A stretch of DNA of 64,000 nt from Burkholderiales bacterium. Its GTDB lineage: Bacteria > Pseudomonadota > Gammaproteobacteria > Burkholderiales > JAEUOS01. A program made the translations under genes and the position numbers. The stretch covers positions 17,526 to 81,525 of the forward strand of contig JAEUOS010000122.1 of assembly GCA_016790695.1 (NCBI GenBank), read 5' to 3'. This document shows, piece by piece, positions 39,640-47,333 of this stretch. The notes under the pieces are model-generated. The model did not search any database and was not told where the DNA came from. It saw nothing but the letters and a program-made list of their open reading frames with translations. Position 1 is the first letter of the stretch; every line of letters begins with the position of its first letter.

Positions 39640-40518
39640 ATGCGCCTGTTCAGTTTCAGCAGCAATGGTCGCGCCGCCATCGGCGTCGTCGATTCCGCAA
39701 CCGCCACCGAGTTCGTCGACCTCGGCGCGACGGGGCTCGCCCTTGCCACCGACATGGCCGAGCTGCTCGCGGCGCCCGGAGCGCTGGCGGTGGTCAAGGC
39801 GGCCGCTTCCAAGGCGCCACCGCACGCGGTCAGGCCGCTCGCAGGGATCCGTTTCCTGCCGGTGGTGCCGCGCCCGCCGAAGATCCTCTGCCTGGGCCTG
39901 AACTACGCCGACCACGCCAAGGAAGGCGGGCATGCCAGGCCGGAGTACCCGAGCTTCTTCATGCGCGGCGCCACCTCGCAGGTCGGGCACAACGAGCCGA
40001 TCATCCGTCCGAAGGCGTCGACCAAGCTCGACTACGAGGCCGAACTCGCGGTCGTGATCGGCGCGCGCGCGCGCCATCTGACCAAGGCCAACGCGCTTGG
40101 GTGCGTTGCCGGCTACGCCTGCTACAACGACGGCTCGGTGCGCGACTACCAGCGCAAGACCAACCAGTGGACCATCGGCAAGAACTTCGATGCGACCGGC
40201 GGCTTCGGGCCGTGGCTGGTCACCGCGGACGAATTGCCGGCCGGCGCGGCCGGCCTGCGCATCCAGTCGCGCCTGAATGGCAAGGTGATGCAGGATGCCA
40301 ACACCAAGGATTTCCTGTTCGACGTCGTCGAGTCGCTGTGCATCATCACCGAGTGCCTGACGCTGGAGCCGGGGGACGTGATCATCACCGGCACGCCGGC
40401 CGGGGTCGGCTACGCGCGCACGCCGCCGGTGTGGATGGCCCCCGGGGATGTCTGCGAGATCGACATCGAGGGCGTCGGCGTCCTGTCGAATCCGATCGCG
40501 GACGAAGTCGCGTCCTGA
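39640..40518 (+). CDS. Fumarylacetoacetate hydrolase family protein
   Basis: FAH-superfamily enzyme of 292 residues. It has the family's ILCLGLNYADHAKEGG, the metal-binding acidic residues in KLDYEAELAVVIG, a conserved NDGSVRDYQRK, TIGKNFDATGGFGPWLV and IITGTPAGVGYARTP. Members hydrolyse C-C bonds of acylpyruvates or decarboxylate/hydrate 2-keto acids in ring-cleavage pathways. The N-terminal 70 residues form the usual extra domain. Its stop shares one base with the next gene. The true substrate is unknown; a hydroxyquinol route does not need this enzyme. Confidence 0.9.
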   Translation: MRLFSFSSNGRAAIGVVDSATATEFVDLGATGLALATDMAELLAAPGALAVVKAAASKAPPHAVRPLAGIRFLPVVPRPPKILCLGLNYADHAKEGGHARPEYPSFFMRGATSQVGHNEPIIRPKASTKLDYEAELAVVIGARARHLTKANALGCVAGYACYNDGSVRDYQRKTNQWTIGKNFDATGGFGPWLVTADELPAGAAGLRIQSRLNGKVMQDANTKDFLFDVVESLCIITECLTLEPGDVIITGTPAGVGYARTPPVWMAPGDVCEIDIEGVGVLSNPIADEVAS

Positions 40519-41504
40519 TGACGCCGCGCCGTCGGGTTATCGCCGCCTGCCTCGCGCTTGCAGCGGCCTGCGTCGGCGCGGGCAGCGTGCGCGCCCAGCC
40601 GTCGTCGCCGCCGCTTGCGGACGGGGAGTTCCGCGTCACGCTGCTTGGTACCGGCAGCCCCAATCCGGTGATGCGGCGCTTCGGGCCCGGCGTTCTGGTG
40701 CAGGCCGGCGGCCAGAGCCTCCTGATCGACTGCGGTCGCGGCGTCACGCAGCGGCTGCTGCAGGCCGGCCTGAAGCTCGGCGCCGTCGACGCCCTGTTCA
40801 TCACGCATCTGCATTCCGACCACGTCGTCGGCATCCCCGACCTCTGGCTGACCGGCTGGCTGGAAGCCAACTACGCGCAGCGCAACGGGCCGTTCCGGGT
40901 CCACGGCCCGGCGGGCACGAAGGACCTGATGGACGGCCTCACCCGCGCCTACGGCTGGGACATCAAGGCGCGGATCGCGGACCAGAACCTCAACCCCGCG
41001 AATATCCGTGCGGAGGTCGAGGAGTTCCGCCAGGGCGTCATCTACGACAAGGGCGGGGTCAGGGTCACCGCGTTCGACGTCGACCATGGCGACCTCCTCA
41101 AGCCGGCGTACGGCTTCCGCATCGACTACGGCGGACGCTCGGTGACCGTTTCCGGCGACACCAAGTTCGACGAGAACCTGATCCGCCATGCGAGCGGCAC
41201 CGACCTTCTGATCCACCAGGTCGCGGCCGTGCGCGACGAACTGCTCGCCTCGCCGGTGTTCAAGGTGATCCTTGCCCACCATACCCAGCCGGCCGAGGCC
41301 GGCGTGGTGTTCTCGCGGGTCAAGCCGAAGCTTGCCGTCTATTACCACTTCGTGCTGCTGGGCACGCCGAAGGTGCCGCCGGTCACCGAGGCCGAGGTCG
41401 TCGAGATGACGCGCAGGACCTACGCCGGCCCGCTGGTGGTGGGCGAGGACCTGATGGCGTTTCGCCTGACGGGCGACGGCGTTGCCCAACTGCCGCAGCG
41501 CTGA
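40518..41504 (+). CDS. Exported MBL-fold metallo-hydrolase (RNase Z/AtsA-like)
   Basis: Metallo-beta-lactamase-fold protein of 328 residues. Di-zinc motif His97-x-His99-x-Asp101-His102 in THLHSDHVVG, with later ligands in VTVSGDTKFDENLIRHA and ILAHHTQP. An N-terminal signal (MTPRRRVIAACLALAAA, cleaved near VRAQ) predicts export to the periplasm, which rules out a tRNA-processing role. Related exported enzymes include arylsulfatases and lactonases. Start ATG 40518 overlaps the FAH-family stop by one base. A periplasmic ester or lactone substrate entering the pathway is plausible. Confidence 0.9.
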   Translation: MTPRRRVIAACLALAAACVGAGSVRAQPSSPPLADGEFRVTLLGTGSPNPVMRRFGPGVLVQAGGQSLLIDCGRGVTQRLLQAGLKLGAVDALFITHLHSDHVVGIPDLWLTGWLEANYAQRNGPFRVHGPAGTKDLMDGLTRAYGWDIKARIADQNLNPANIRAEVEEFRQGVIYDKGGVRVTAFDVDHGDLLKPAYGFRIDYGGRSVTVSGDTKFDENLIRHASGTDLLIHQVAAVRDELLASPVFKVILAHHTQPAEAGVVFSRVKPKLAVYYHFVLLGTPKVPPVTEAEVVEMTRRTYAGPLVVGEDLMAFRLTGDGVAQLPQR

Positions 41505-41536
41505 GTCCTGCGGTCGACACGCGCGAGAGCATCGAG

Positions 41537-42025
41537 ATGGCGGAAACCCTGCACGCGGTCCATTCCGCCCTGCCGCTCGCCGCGGCGGCGGCGATCGTCG
41601 ACCACGCGATCGCGATCGGGCGGCGCGAGCGGCTGCTGCCGCTGGCCGTCGCCGTGCTCGACGCCGGCGGCCAGCTCGTCGCGTTCAAGCGCGAGGACGG
41701 ATGCGGCGTGATGCGCTTCGACATCGCCTTCGGCAAGGCGCACGGTGCGCTCGGCATGGGGATGTCCTCGCGCCTGATCCGCGATCGGCTCGCGCAGCGC
41801 CCGGCATTCCAGGGCGCGCTGGCGGCGGCCTCGGGCGGGCGCTTCATTCCCGTGCCGGGCGGCGTGCTGATCCTCGACGCGCAACGCGTGGTCGTGGGCG
41901 CGGTGGGGATCAGCGGCGATGCGTCGGACAAGGACGAATACTGCGCGATCCAGGCGGTGCACAGTGCCGGCCTGGGCACCGAACCGGCCGCGCCCAGCCC
42001 GGACTGGCGCGGCGCCGGGCTTTGA
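41537..42025 (+). CDS. GlcG/HbpS-like heme-binding family protein (DUF336)
   Basis: Product of 162 residues from ATG 41537. It shows the DUF336 pattern: AAAAAIVDHAIAIGRRERLLPLAVAVLDAGGQLVAF near the start and PVPGGVLILDAQRVVVGAVGISGDASDKDE at the end. Family members bind heme or cobalamin or have unknown roles beside glycolate and aromatic genes. No signal peptide is seen. It sits between the metallo-hydrolase and a Bug gene, 13 bases before the latter. Confidence 0.88.
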   Translation: MAETLHAVHSALPLAAAAAIVDHAIAIGRRERLLPLAVAVLDAGGQLVAFKREDGCGVMRFDIAFGKAHGALGMGMSSRLIRDRLAQRPAFQGALAAASGGRFIPVPGGVLILDAQRVVVGAVGISGDASDKDEYCAIQAVHSAGLGTEPAAPSPDWRGAGL

Positions 42026-42038
42026 CAGGGAGACCGCC

Positions 42039-43019
42039 ATGCATCGCCGTGATCTGATCCGGTTCGCCGCCGCTGCCGGCGCCGTCGCGACCGCGCCGGC
42101 GCTGCGTGCGCAGGCCGCGTATCCGAGCCGGGCGCTGCGCCTGGTGGTGCCGTTTCCGCCGGGCGGGCCGACCGACATCTTCGCGCGCCAGTACGCGCAG
42201 CGCCTGTCCACGGTGCTGGGCCAGCCGGTGGTGGTCGAGAACAAGAGCGGAGCCAGTGGCGCGATCGGCGCGGTCGACGTGAAGAACGCGGAGCCCGATG
42301 GCTATTCGCTGCTGTTCGGCACCGCCACCACCCACGGCCTGTACAACCTGATCACGCGCGCGCCGCAATACGATGCGCTGCGCGACTTCACGCACGTGGC
42401 GATCGTCGGTGGGGCGGCGGCGGCGTTCGGCGTCGGCCCCGGCATGCCGCAGACCTTGCGGGGCCTGATCGACATGGCGCGTGCCTCCCCGGGCAAGGTC
42501 CAGTACGGCTCTCCGGGCGAGGGCACCACGCTGCACCTGGCGGTCGAGCGCATGAAGCGCGAGGTCGGCAACTTCGACATCCAGCACATTCCGTTCCGCG
42601 GCGGCGCGCAGTCGCTGCCGGCGCTCATCGGCGGCCAGGTCGGCATGAGCGTCGACACGCTGGGTCCGCTGATCCCGCACCACAAGTCGGGCAAGATCAG
42701 GATCGTCGCCGTCGCCAGTGCCCGGCGTTCGCCGCTGATGCCGGACGTGCCGACGGTCGACGAGGCGGCCGGCACGCGCGGGTTCGAGTCGGTGCTCTGG
42801 AACGTGGTTGCCGCGCCGGCACGCCTGCCGCCGGCGATACTCGCGACCCTCGCCGCCGCGACCCAGCGGGTGATGGGCGACGCCACGCTGCACCAGCAAC
42901 TCGCCGCGCTGGCGATCGAGCCGACGGTGGACTCCGGCCCGGCGGCGGCCGCCGCCTACATTCGCGCCGAGATGGAGCGCTGGCGCCCGGTGGTCGAGGC
43001 GAGCGGCCTCAGGATGTGA
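42039..43019 (+). CDS. Bug/TctC-type periplasmic binding protein (hydroxyquinol block, copy 3)
   Basis: Bug protein of 326 residues with a twin-arginine-like leader (MHRRDLIRFAAAAGAV) ending near LRAQ. Mature start YPSRALRLVVPFPPGGPTD; NKSGASGAIGAVDVKNA and GSPGEGTTLHLAVERMK follow. It is the tenth gene of the second catabolic block and the third Bug protein within it. The preceding gap is 13 bases, with CAGGGAGA as ribosome binding site. Confidence 0.9.
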   Translation: MHRRDLIRFAAAAGAVATAPALRAQAAYPSRALRLVVPFPPGGPTDIFARQYAQRLSTVLGQPVVVENKSGASGAIGAVDVKNAEPDGYSLLFGTATTHGLYNLITRAPQYDALRDFTHVAIVGGAAAAFGVGPGMPQTLRGLIDMARASPGKVQYGSPGEGTTLHLAVERMKREVGNFDIQHIPFRGGAQSLPALIGGQVGMSVDTLGPLIPHHKSGKIRIVAVASARRSPLMPDVPTVDEAAGTRGFESVLWNVVAAPARLPPAILATLAAATQRVMGDATLHQQLAALAIEPTVDSGPAAAAAYIRAEMERWRPVVEASGLRM

Positions 43020-43041
43020 TCAACGAAGCGCGAGGAAACCC

Positions 43042-43779
43042 ATGGCATTGATCGAGAAGGACGTCATCGTCACCACCCGCTACGGCCGCATGCCGGCGTT
43101 CACCGCCTGCCCGGACGCGGCGGGCGCGTTCCCCGGCATCATCTTCTACATGGATGCGCCGGGGTTCCGCGAGGAACTGTGCAACATGGCGCGCCGCATC
43201 GCCAAGCACGGCTACTTCTGCATCCTGCCCGACATGTATTACCGCATGGGCCTGCTGCGCTTCGACATCCCGCGGCGCAGCGACGCCATGACCGCCGCGA
43301 TCTACGGCGCGATGAACAGCCTCACGAACGCCGACGTCGTCGACGACACCGCGGGCCTGATCGCCTACCTGGACGCGCAGGACAAGGTCCGGCCCGGCCC
43401 GGTGGGTTGCGTCGGCCATTGCATGAGCGGGCGCTACATCACCACCGTGGCGGCACGCTTCCCCACCAGGATCGCGGCCGCGGCGTCGCTCTACGGCGTG
43501 GGCATCGTCACCGACGCGGCCGACTCACCGCATCTGCTGCTGGACAAGATTGCGGGGGAGCTCTATTACGGCTTTGCCGAAGTCGACCCGCACGTGCCGG
43601 ACAAGGACATCCCGGCGCTGCGCAAGGCCCTGGCGCAGACGCGTACCCGCCACGAGATCGAGATCCACGCCGGCACCCAGCATGGCTTCTGCTTCCCGGA
43701 GCGCCAGACCTATGCCCCGGTGGCCTCGGAAGCCGCCTGGGCCAAGGTGTTCAGCCTGTGGGAGCGCAACCTGCGGTAG
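43042..43779 (+). CDS. Dienelactone hydrolase family protein
   Basis: Alpha/beta hydrolase of 245 residues. The nucleophile is Cys127 in VGHCMSGRY, in place of the usual GxCxGG, and the likely catalytic His lies in GTQHGFCFPERQ. The preceding FPGIIFYMDAPGF and RIAKHGYFCILPDMYYR match the family. True dienelactone hydrolases produce maleylacetate, the reductase substrate here. However, no chloromuconate cycloisomerase is present, so it may act on another lactone or ester. It is the last gene of the second block. Confidence 0.88.
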   Translation: MALIEKDVIVTTRYGRMPAFTACPDAAGAFPGIIFYMDAPGFREELCNMARRIAKHGYFCILPDMYYRMGLLRFDIPRRSDAMTAAIYGAMNSLTNADVVDDTAGLIAYLDAQDKVRPGPVGCVGHCMSGRYITTVAARFPTRIAAAASLYGVGIVTDAADSPHLLLDKIAGELYYGFAEVDPHVPDKDIPALRKALAQTRTRHEIEIHAGTQHGFCFPERQTYAPVASEAAWAKVFSLWERNLR

Positions 43780-43809
43780 GCGCGGGGGACGTCCTGCGGG
43801 CGGCGGATT

Positions 43810-44619
43810 CTACGGTCGCAGGTAGGCCTGCACGGCGTCCCACGCGACGTTCTGCAGAAACGCCACCGTGTCGGCGTCGAGGCCCGCCGTGTAGGCCAGC
43901 CCGACCGGCGAGCGGCCGAACAGCGCGGCGTAGGTGGTGGCGGCGGCAAGGTAGGTGCCGGCCAGGCTCGGGTGGCGCTTGTCCGCGACATACAGGTTGA
44001 CCTGCGGCCGGCGCGCGATCGCGAGCGCGAAGGCGAGGCCCGCGGGAATCACATAGGCCCCGTTGTCGTTGGCGGCGCGCGTGTAGGCCTCGGCCAGTTG
44101 TGCCGTCATCTCCGGCGCATCGGCGTAGGCCCAGGACATGAAGAACACCGGTTGCGCACCATGGCGCCGCACCGTCTCGCTGTGCCGGCGCGCGTACTCC
44201 CGGAACGTCGCGCCCAGGGTCGGATGCAGCGGGCACTGGCTGCAATCCATCAGGATCGCCAGGTCGAAGAGTTTCTGCTTCGGGTCGTTGAAGACGATGT
44301 TGTTGGCGGCGTCGAAGGTGTAGGCCCCGACGGCCCCCGGGCGGAAGTAGGAGTCGACATCGTGCCATTCGAACCCCGAGCCGCTGATGGTGATCGAACT
44401 GCTGCGCAGGCGATGTCCGGGCAGGCCGGCGGCGACCAGGCGCCCGACGTGGTTGTGCAGGCTGTTGTTGTAGTAGAAGAAGCTATTGCCGACATATAGG
44501 ATCGACGCCGGCCTATCGGTCGCCGGAACGCGGACGGCAGGGCGGGTTTGTGCTGCTGCCGGGGAAAATCCGCCGGTCAGCAGGAGCAGCCAGCACAGGA
44601 GAAATCCAGTCACGCGCAT
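43810..44619 (-). CDS. Exported SGNH-hydrolase-like protein
   Basis: Product of 269 residues from ATG 44619, with a signal peptide (MRVTGFLLCWLLLL to about AAAQ). The first block ASILYVGNSFFYYNN has GNS where SGNH hydrolases have GDS, and the last block DKRHPSLAGTYLAA supplies the Asp-x-x-His pair. The middle part LAILMDCSQCPLHP carries two Cys residues. It is related to the neighbouring PEP-CTERM protein but has no PEP-CTERM tail, so it is probably periplasmic. Substrate unknown; polysaccharide or lipid ester hydrolysis would fit the fold. Confidence 0.8.
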   Translation of the reverse strand: MRVTGFLLCWLLLLTGGFSPAAAQTRPAVRVPATDRPASILYVGNSFFYYNNSLHNHVGRLVAAGLPGHRLRSSSITISGSGFEWHDVDSYFRPGAVGAYTFDAANNIVFNDPKQKLFDLAILMDCSQCPLHPTLGATFREYARRHSETVRRHGAQPVFFMSWAYADAPEMTAQLAEAYTRAANDNGAYVIPAGLAFALAIARRPQVNLYVADKRHPSLAGTYLAAATTYAALFGRSPVGLAYTAGLDADTVAFLQNVAWDAVQAYLRP

Positions 44620-44701
44620 ATGTCTGCCCTTCTTTGCGGCTTCGACGCCGGCTGGCGTGATCGAGCGTGGGTGCATCGCGGCGTCGTCAGACGTTGCGGT
44701 C

Positions 44702-44719
44702 ACGGCGACGCGTCGCCGT
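44702..44719. repeat. 18-bp perfect palindrome between the two SGNH genes
   Basis: ACGGCGACG followed immediately by its exact reverse complement, in the 172-base gap between the two minus-strand SGNH genes. As RNA it would form a 7-bp stem with a 4-base loop, but no T tract follows. Either a weak terminator or a dimeric protein site. Confidence 0.45.
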
Positions 44720-44791
44720 AAACAGCACGGCAGCGGACGGTCGCGTGCCGGGTTCCAGCACGCCGGCGGATCCCGGCTGCACGGCGCCGAA

Positions 44792-46246
44792 TCAAGACCA
44801 AGCCCGCAGCGCAGTGACGGGCGCGGCGCGCCGCCGCCTTCCGGCTACGCAACCCAGCGCCAGGGCTACCAGAGCCAGGCTGCCCGGCTCGGGAATGCCA
44901 GTGTGAAAGCCGAGCTGGAAGCTTGCCACCGCCTGCAGCAGCACGGCTTCGCGGGCCGATAGGCCAAGATCAGCGGCTGCGCGCTCCGCCGCCCCGAACA
45001 TCAACGGGTCCAGACCGGTGATCGCGCCGAACTGCGTGAGCGCGCTCAGATAGGAGCCGGCGACGCTCGCGTGGGTGCCGTCGTTGAACCAGAGATCGAT
45101 CAGGTTGTCGGTCTGCGCATCGGGTGCGTACATGTCGCGCGTGGCGAGTCCCGCGACCACCGCGGCGAGAAACGCCTGGCCGACCGGAATGATGCCCTTG
45201 ATGCCGGGGGTGCCGTCGCTGTCAGCATACGCGGCGACATTGATCATGGCGGCGGTCATCTCGGTGGTCATGGCTTCGAGCGAACTGAAGAAGCTCGGCG
45301 CCGGCGGTCCGGAATAGGTGGCGCTGCCGGTAGCCGGATTGATCGTCGCCGCGCCCGGCGCGTTGATCAGGTTGGGGCGGGCCCAGGTCTGCTGCAGGTA
45401 GATTTCGGTCGCCGCGCTGTAGTTCGCGTTGATCGGAATCGTGCGTAGCAAATTGTTCGAGCACGTGGATGCTGTGCCCCCCGCTGCAACGCAGTCCGCT
45501 TCGCTGGCAAACTGACCGCCGGTGCCGGTCCCGCCGCTTGTCGTGCCCCCGGCCCAGTACAGGTTCCGCTCACGATAGGTGGTGTTGGTGGGATTGTTGG
45601 TCATCACCCCGGCCTGGACCGGCCGCTGGGTATGCACCCAATCTTCGATCAGGTCGACATACGCGCGGATCGCCGGAAAGTTCGACCCCAGCGCGACGCC
45701 GTTGACGGTCTGCGGACCCAGTGCCTCGTCGCTCTGTTCCTGCAGCACGATCTTGTCCCACTTCTGGCTGCCGATGTTGCCGCGCAGGTCCCAGTTGGTC
45801 GCGTTCGCGGTGTTGAGGAAATGGCCCCGCAGCGTGGCGGCGTTGCGGGTGGACAGGGCGACGTCGTAGTCCAGGCCGGCCTGCACCGTGAGTTGCTTGA
45901 AGATGCCGGGCACACCGCCCCAGCCGATGGTCTGCGAGTGTGGCGAGTACGAATTGCCTTGCGTGGTCGTGCCAAAGATGTTCATGCCCAAGGGGTAGGA
46001 ATTGGTGCCCGTCACGTCGCTGAACTTGGGTGTCGCAGCGGTCGAGCTGTTGACCAGCGGACCCTGGGGTTTGCCGAGGTCGCGCACGCCGCTTGGGTTG
46101 GTGACAGGATCATAGGCGTTGTAGGTCAACACCGGGTCCAGGCGACCGAAGGTGTAGCTGTTGCCGACGAAAAGAATCGACGTCGGTCCCGCATGCACGC
46201 TGCCGGCCAGGCCGGCGGCGCAAAGGAACAAGGCGAATCTGCGCAT
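44792..46246 (-). CDS. SGNH-like protein with PEP-CTERM sorting signal
   Basis: Exported protein of 484 residues from ATG 46246 with a signal peptide (MRRFALFLCAAGLAGSVHA). Block I is TSILFVGNSYTFG and the last block NDGTHASVAGSYLSA gives Asp-x-x-His, both as in the neighbouring paralog. The C-terminus is a textbook PEP-CTERM signal: IPEPGS, a hydrophobic helix (LALVALALGCVAG), then RRRR and 11 more residues. Such signals are processed by an exosortase, which is not in this window. The central region is rich in Asn, Thr and Ser, unlike neighbouring proteins, as is common for surface proteins. Confidence 0.88.
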   Translation of the reverse strand: MRRFALFLCAAGLAGSVHAGPTSILFVGNSYTFGRLDPVLTYNAYDPVTNPSGVRDLGKPQGPLVNSSTAATPKFSDVTGTNSYPLGMNIFGTTTQGNSYSPHSQTIGWGGVPGIFKQLTVQAGLDYDVALSTRNAATLRGHFLNTANATNWDLRGNIGSQKWDKIVLQEQSDEALGPQTVNGVALGSNFPAIRAYVDLIEDWVHTQRPVQAGVMTNNPTNTTYRERNLYWAGGTTSGGTGTGGQFASEADCVAAGGTASTCSNNLLRTIPINANYSAATEIYLQQTWARPNLINAPGAATINPATGSATYSGPPAPSFFSSLEAMTTEMTAAMINVAAYADSDGTPGIKGIIPVGQAFLAAVVAGLATRDMYAPDAQTDNLIDLWFNDGTHASVAGSYLSALTQFGAITGLDPLMFGAAERAAADLGLSAREAVLLQAVASFQLGFHTGIPEPGSLALVALALGCVAGRRRRAAPVTALRAWS

Positions 46247-46357
46247 GATGTCGCTCCGAGTGGCGATTCCGCGGCGCGAGGCAGCGCCGGGAACGTACGA
46301 GGGCGCCATGGTAGGGATGGCGCTGTCATATGTCCAATAGCGAAAACAACAGCCAGC

Positions 46358-46374
46358 CATATGTTTATCGTATG
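46358..46374. promoter_or_regulatory. CATA-N9-TATG inverted repeat, possible LysR site
   Basis: Fits the T-N11-A rule for LysR regulators (T 46360, A 46372) and ends 9 bases before the divergent lysR start. A second CATATG lies at 46327-46332, 31 bases (three helical turns) away, inside the 136-base gap to the PEP-CTERM gene. Confidence 0.45.
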
Positions 46375-46382
46375 ATCTGCAC

Positions 46383-47300
46383 GTGGATCTCCGCCAGCTC
46401 CGCTACTTCGTTGCCGTCGCCGAGGCCGGTCACATCACCCGGGCTGCCGAGCGCCTGGGCATCCGCCAGCCGCCGCTGAGCCAGCAGATCAAGGCGCTCG
46501 AGGCCCATGTCGGCCTGCCGCTGTTTCGGCGCCATGCGCGCGGCGTCGCGCTGACCGAGGCGGGCAGGCAGTTGCTCGCCGACGCGCGCGGCATCCTGCG
46601 CGACGTCGCGGCGCTCGAGGAGCGGCTCACGCACGCGCGCACCGGGTTGCAAGGTCGCCTGTCGATCACCTTCACCAGTTCGGCCGCGGCGCACCGCTTC
46701 ACCCCGACGGTGCTGCAGGCGTGCCGGCAGACCTACCCCGGCATCGCGCTGGTGCTGGGCGAAGACAATGCGGCCGGCATCCTCGATGCGCTTGCCGGCG
46801 GGCGCCTCGATTGCGGCCTGCTGCGCGTGCCCACCGCGCGCCCCGACGGCATTGCCTTCGACACCCTGCTGCGCGAGCCGCTGCTCGTTGCCCTGCCCGC
46901 GGGCCACCGCCTGCTGGCGCGGCGGCGCGGCGGGGCGACGCCGACCCTGCGGCTGCGTGATCTGGCGCAGGAGGACCTGATCCTGGTGCGCCGTCCGGGC
47001 GCGCCGGGACTGTATGCGAGCCTGCTCGAACTCTGCCGCGCCGCCGGCTTCGAGCCGCGCGTCGCGCTCGAGGTCGATCGCATGATGACCAACCTCAACC
47101 TCGTTGCGGCCGGCGCCGGCGTGTCGGTGGTGCCGGCATCCATGCGCGGCACCCATGCGCACGCGGTCGTCTACTGCCCGCTGGCCGACGCCGGCACGCT
47201 CGATGCGCCCCTGTCCCTCGCCTACCGCGCCGACGAGCTTGGCGGGGCGCGCGCGCGCTTCGTGACGCTGGCGCGCAAGGTGGCGCAACGGTACGCCTGA
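46383..47300 (+). CDS. LysR family transcription regulator
   Basis: Regulator of 305 residues from GTG 46383, which gives the classic start MDLRQLRYFVAVAEAGHITRAAERL. The helix-turn-helix occupies residues 1-60 (LGIRQPPLSQQIKALE). The effector domain follows (GRLSITFTSSAAAHRF, LRVPTARPDGIAF). Sequence details place it near the CatR/BenM/CbnR branch that senses aromatic or chloroaromatic products. It is divergent from the PEP-CTERM gene and followed by a Bug gene after 33 bases. Either could be its target. Confidence 0.9.
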   Translation: MDLRQLRYFVAVAEAGHITRAAERLGIRQPPLSQQIKALEAHVGLPLFRRHARGVALTEAGRQLLADARGILRDVAALEERLTHARTGLQGRLSITFTSSAAAHRFTPTVLQACRQTYPGIALVLGEDNAAGILDALAGGRLDCGLLRVPTARPDGIAFDTLLREPLLVALPAGHRLLARRRGGATPTLRLRDLAQEDLILVRRPGAPGLYASLLELCRAAGFEPRVALEVDRMMTNLNLVAAGAGVSVVPASMRGTHAHAVVYCPLADAGTLDAPLSLAYRADELGGARARFVTLARKVAQRYA

Positions 47301-47333
47301 CCGGACGCAGCGCCGATGCGTCACAATGCCGAG

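Noticed and set aside
43042..43779. Reading the cluster as a chlorocatechol (modified ortho) pathway because of the dienelactone-hydrolase-like gene
   Set aside because: No chloromuconate cycloisomerase is present, and the dioxygenase resembles hydroxyquinol enzymes, which yield maleylacetate without a lactone step.
44792..46246. PEP-CTERM gene considered as a recent horizontal acquisition because of its Asn/Thr-rich content
   Set aside because: There are no mobile-element remnants or flanking repeats, and surface proteins commonly have this composition. The evidence is insufficient.
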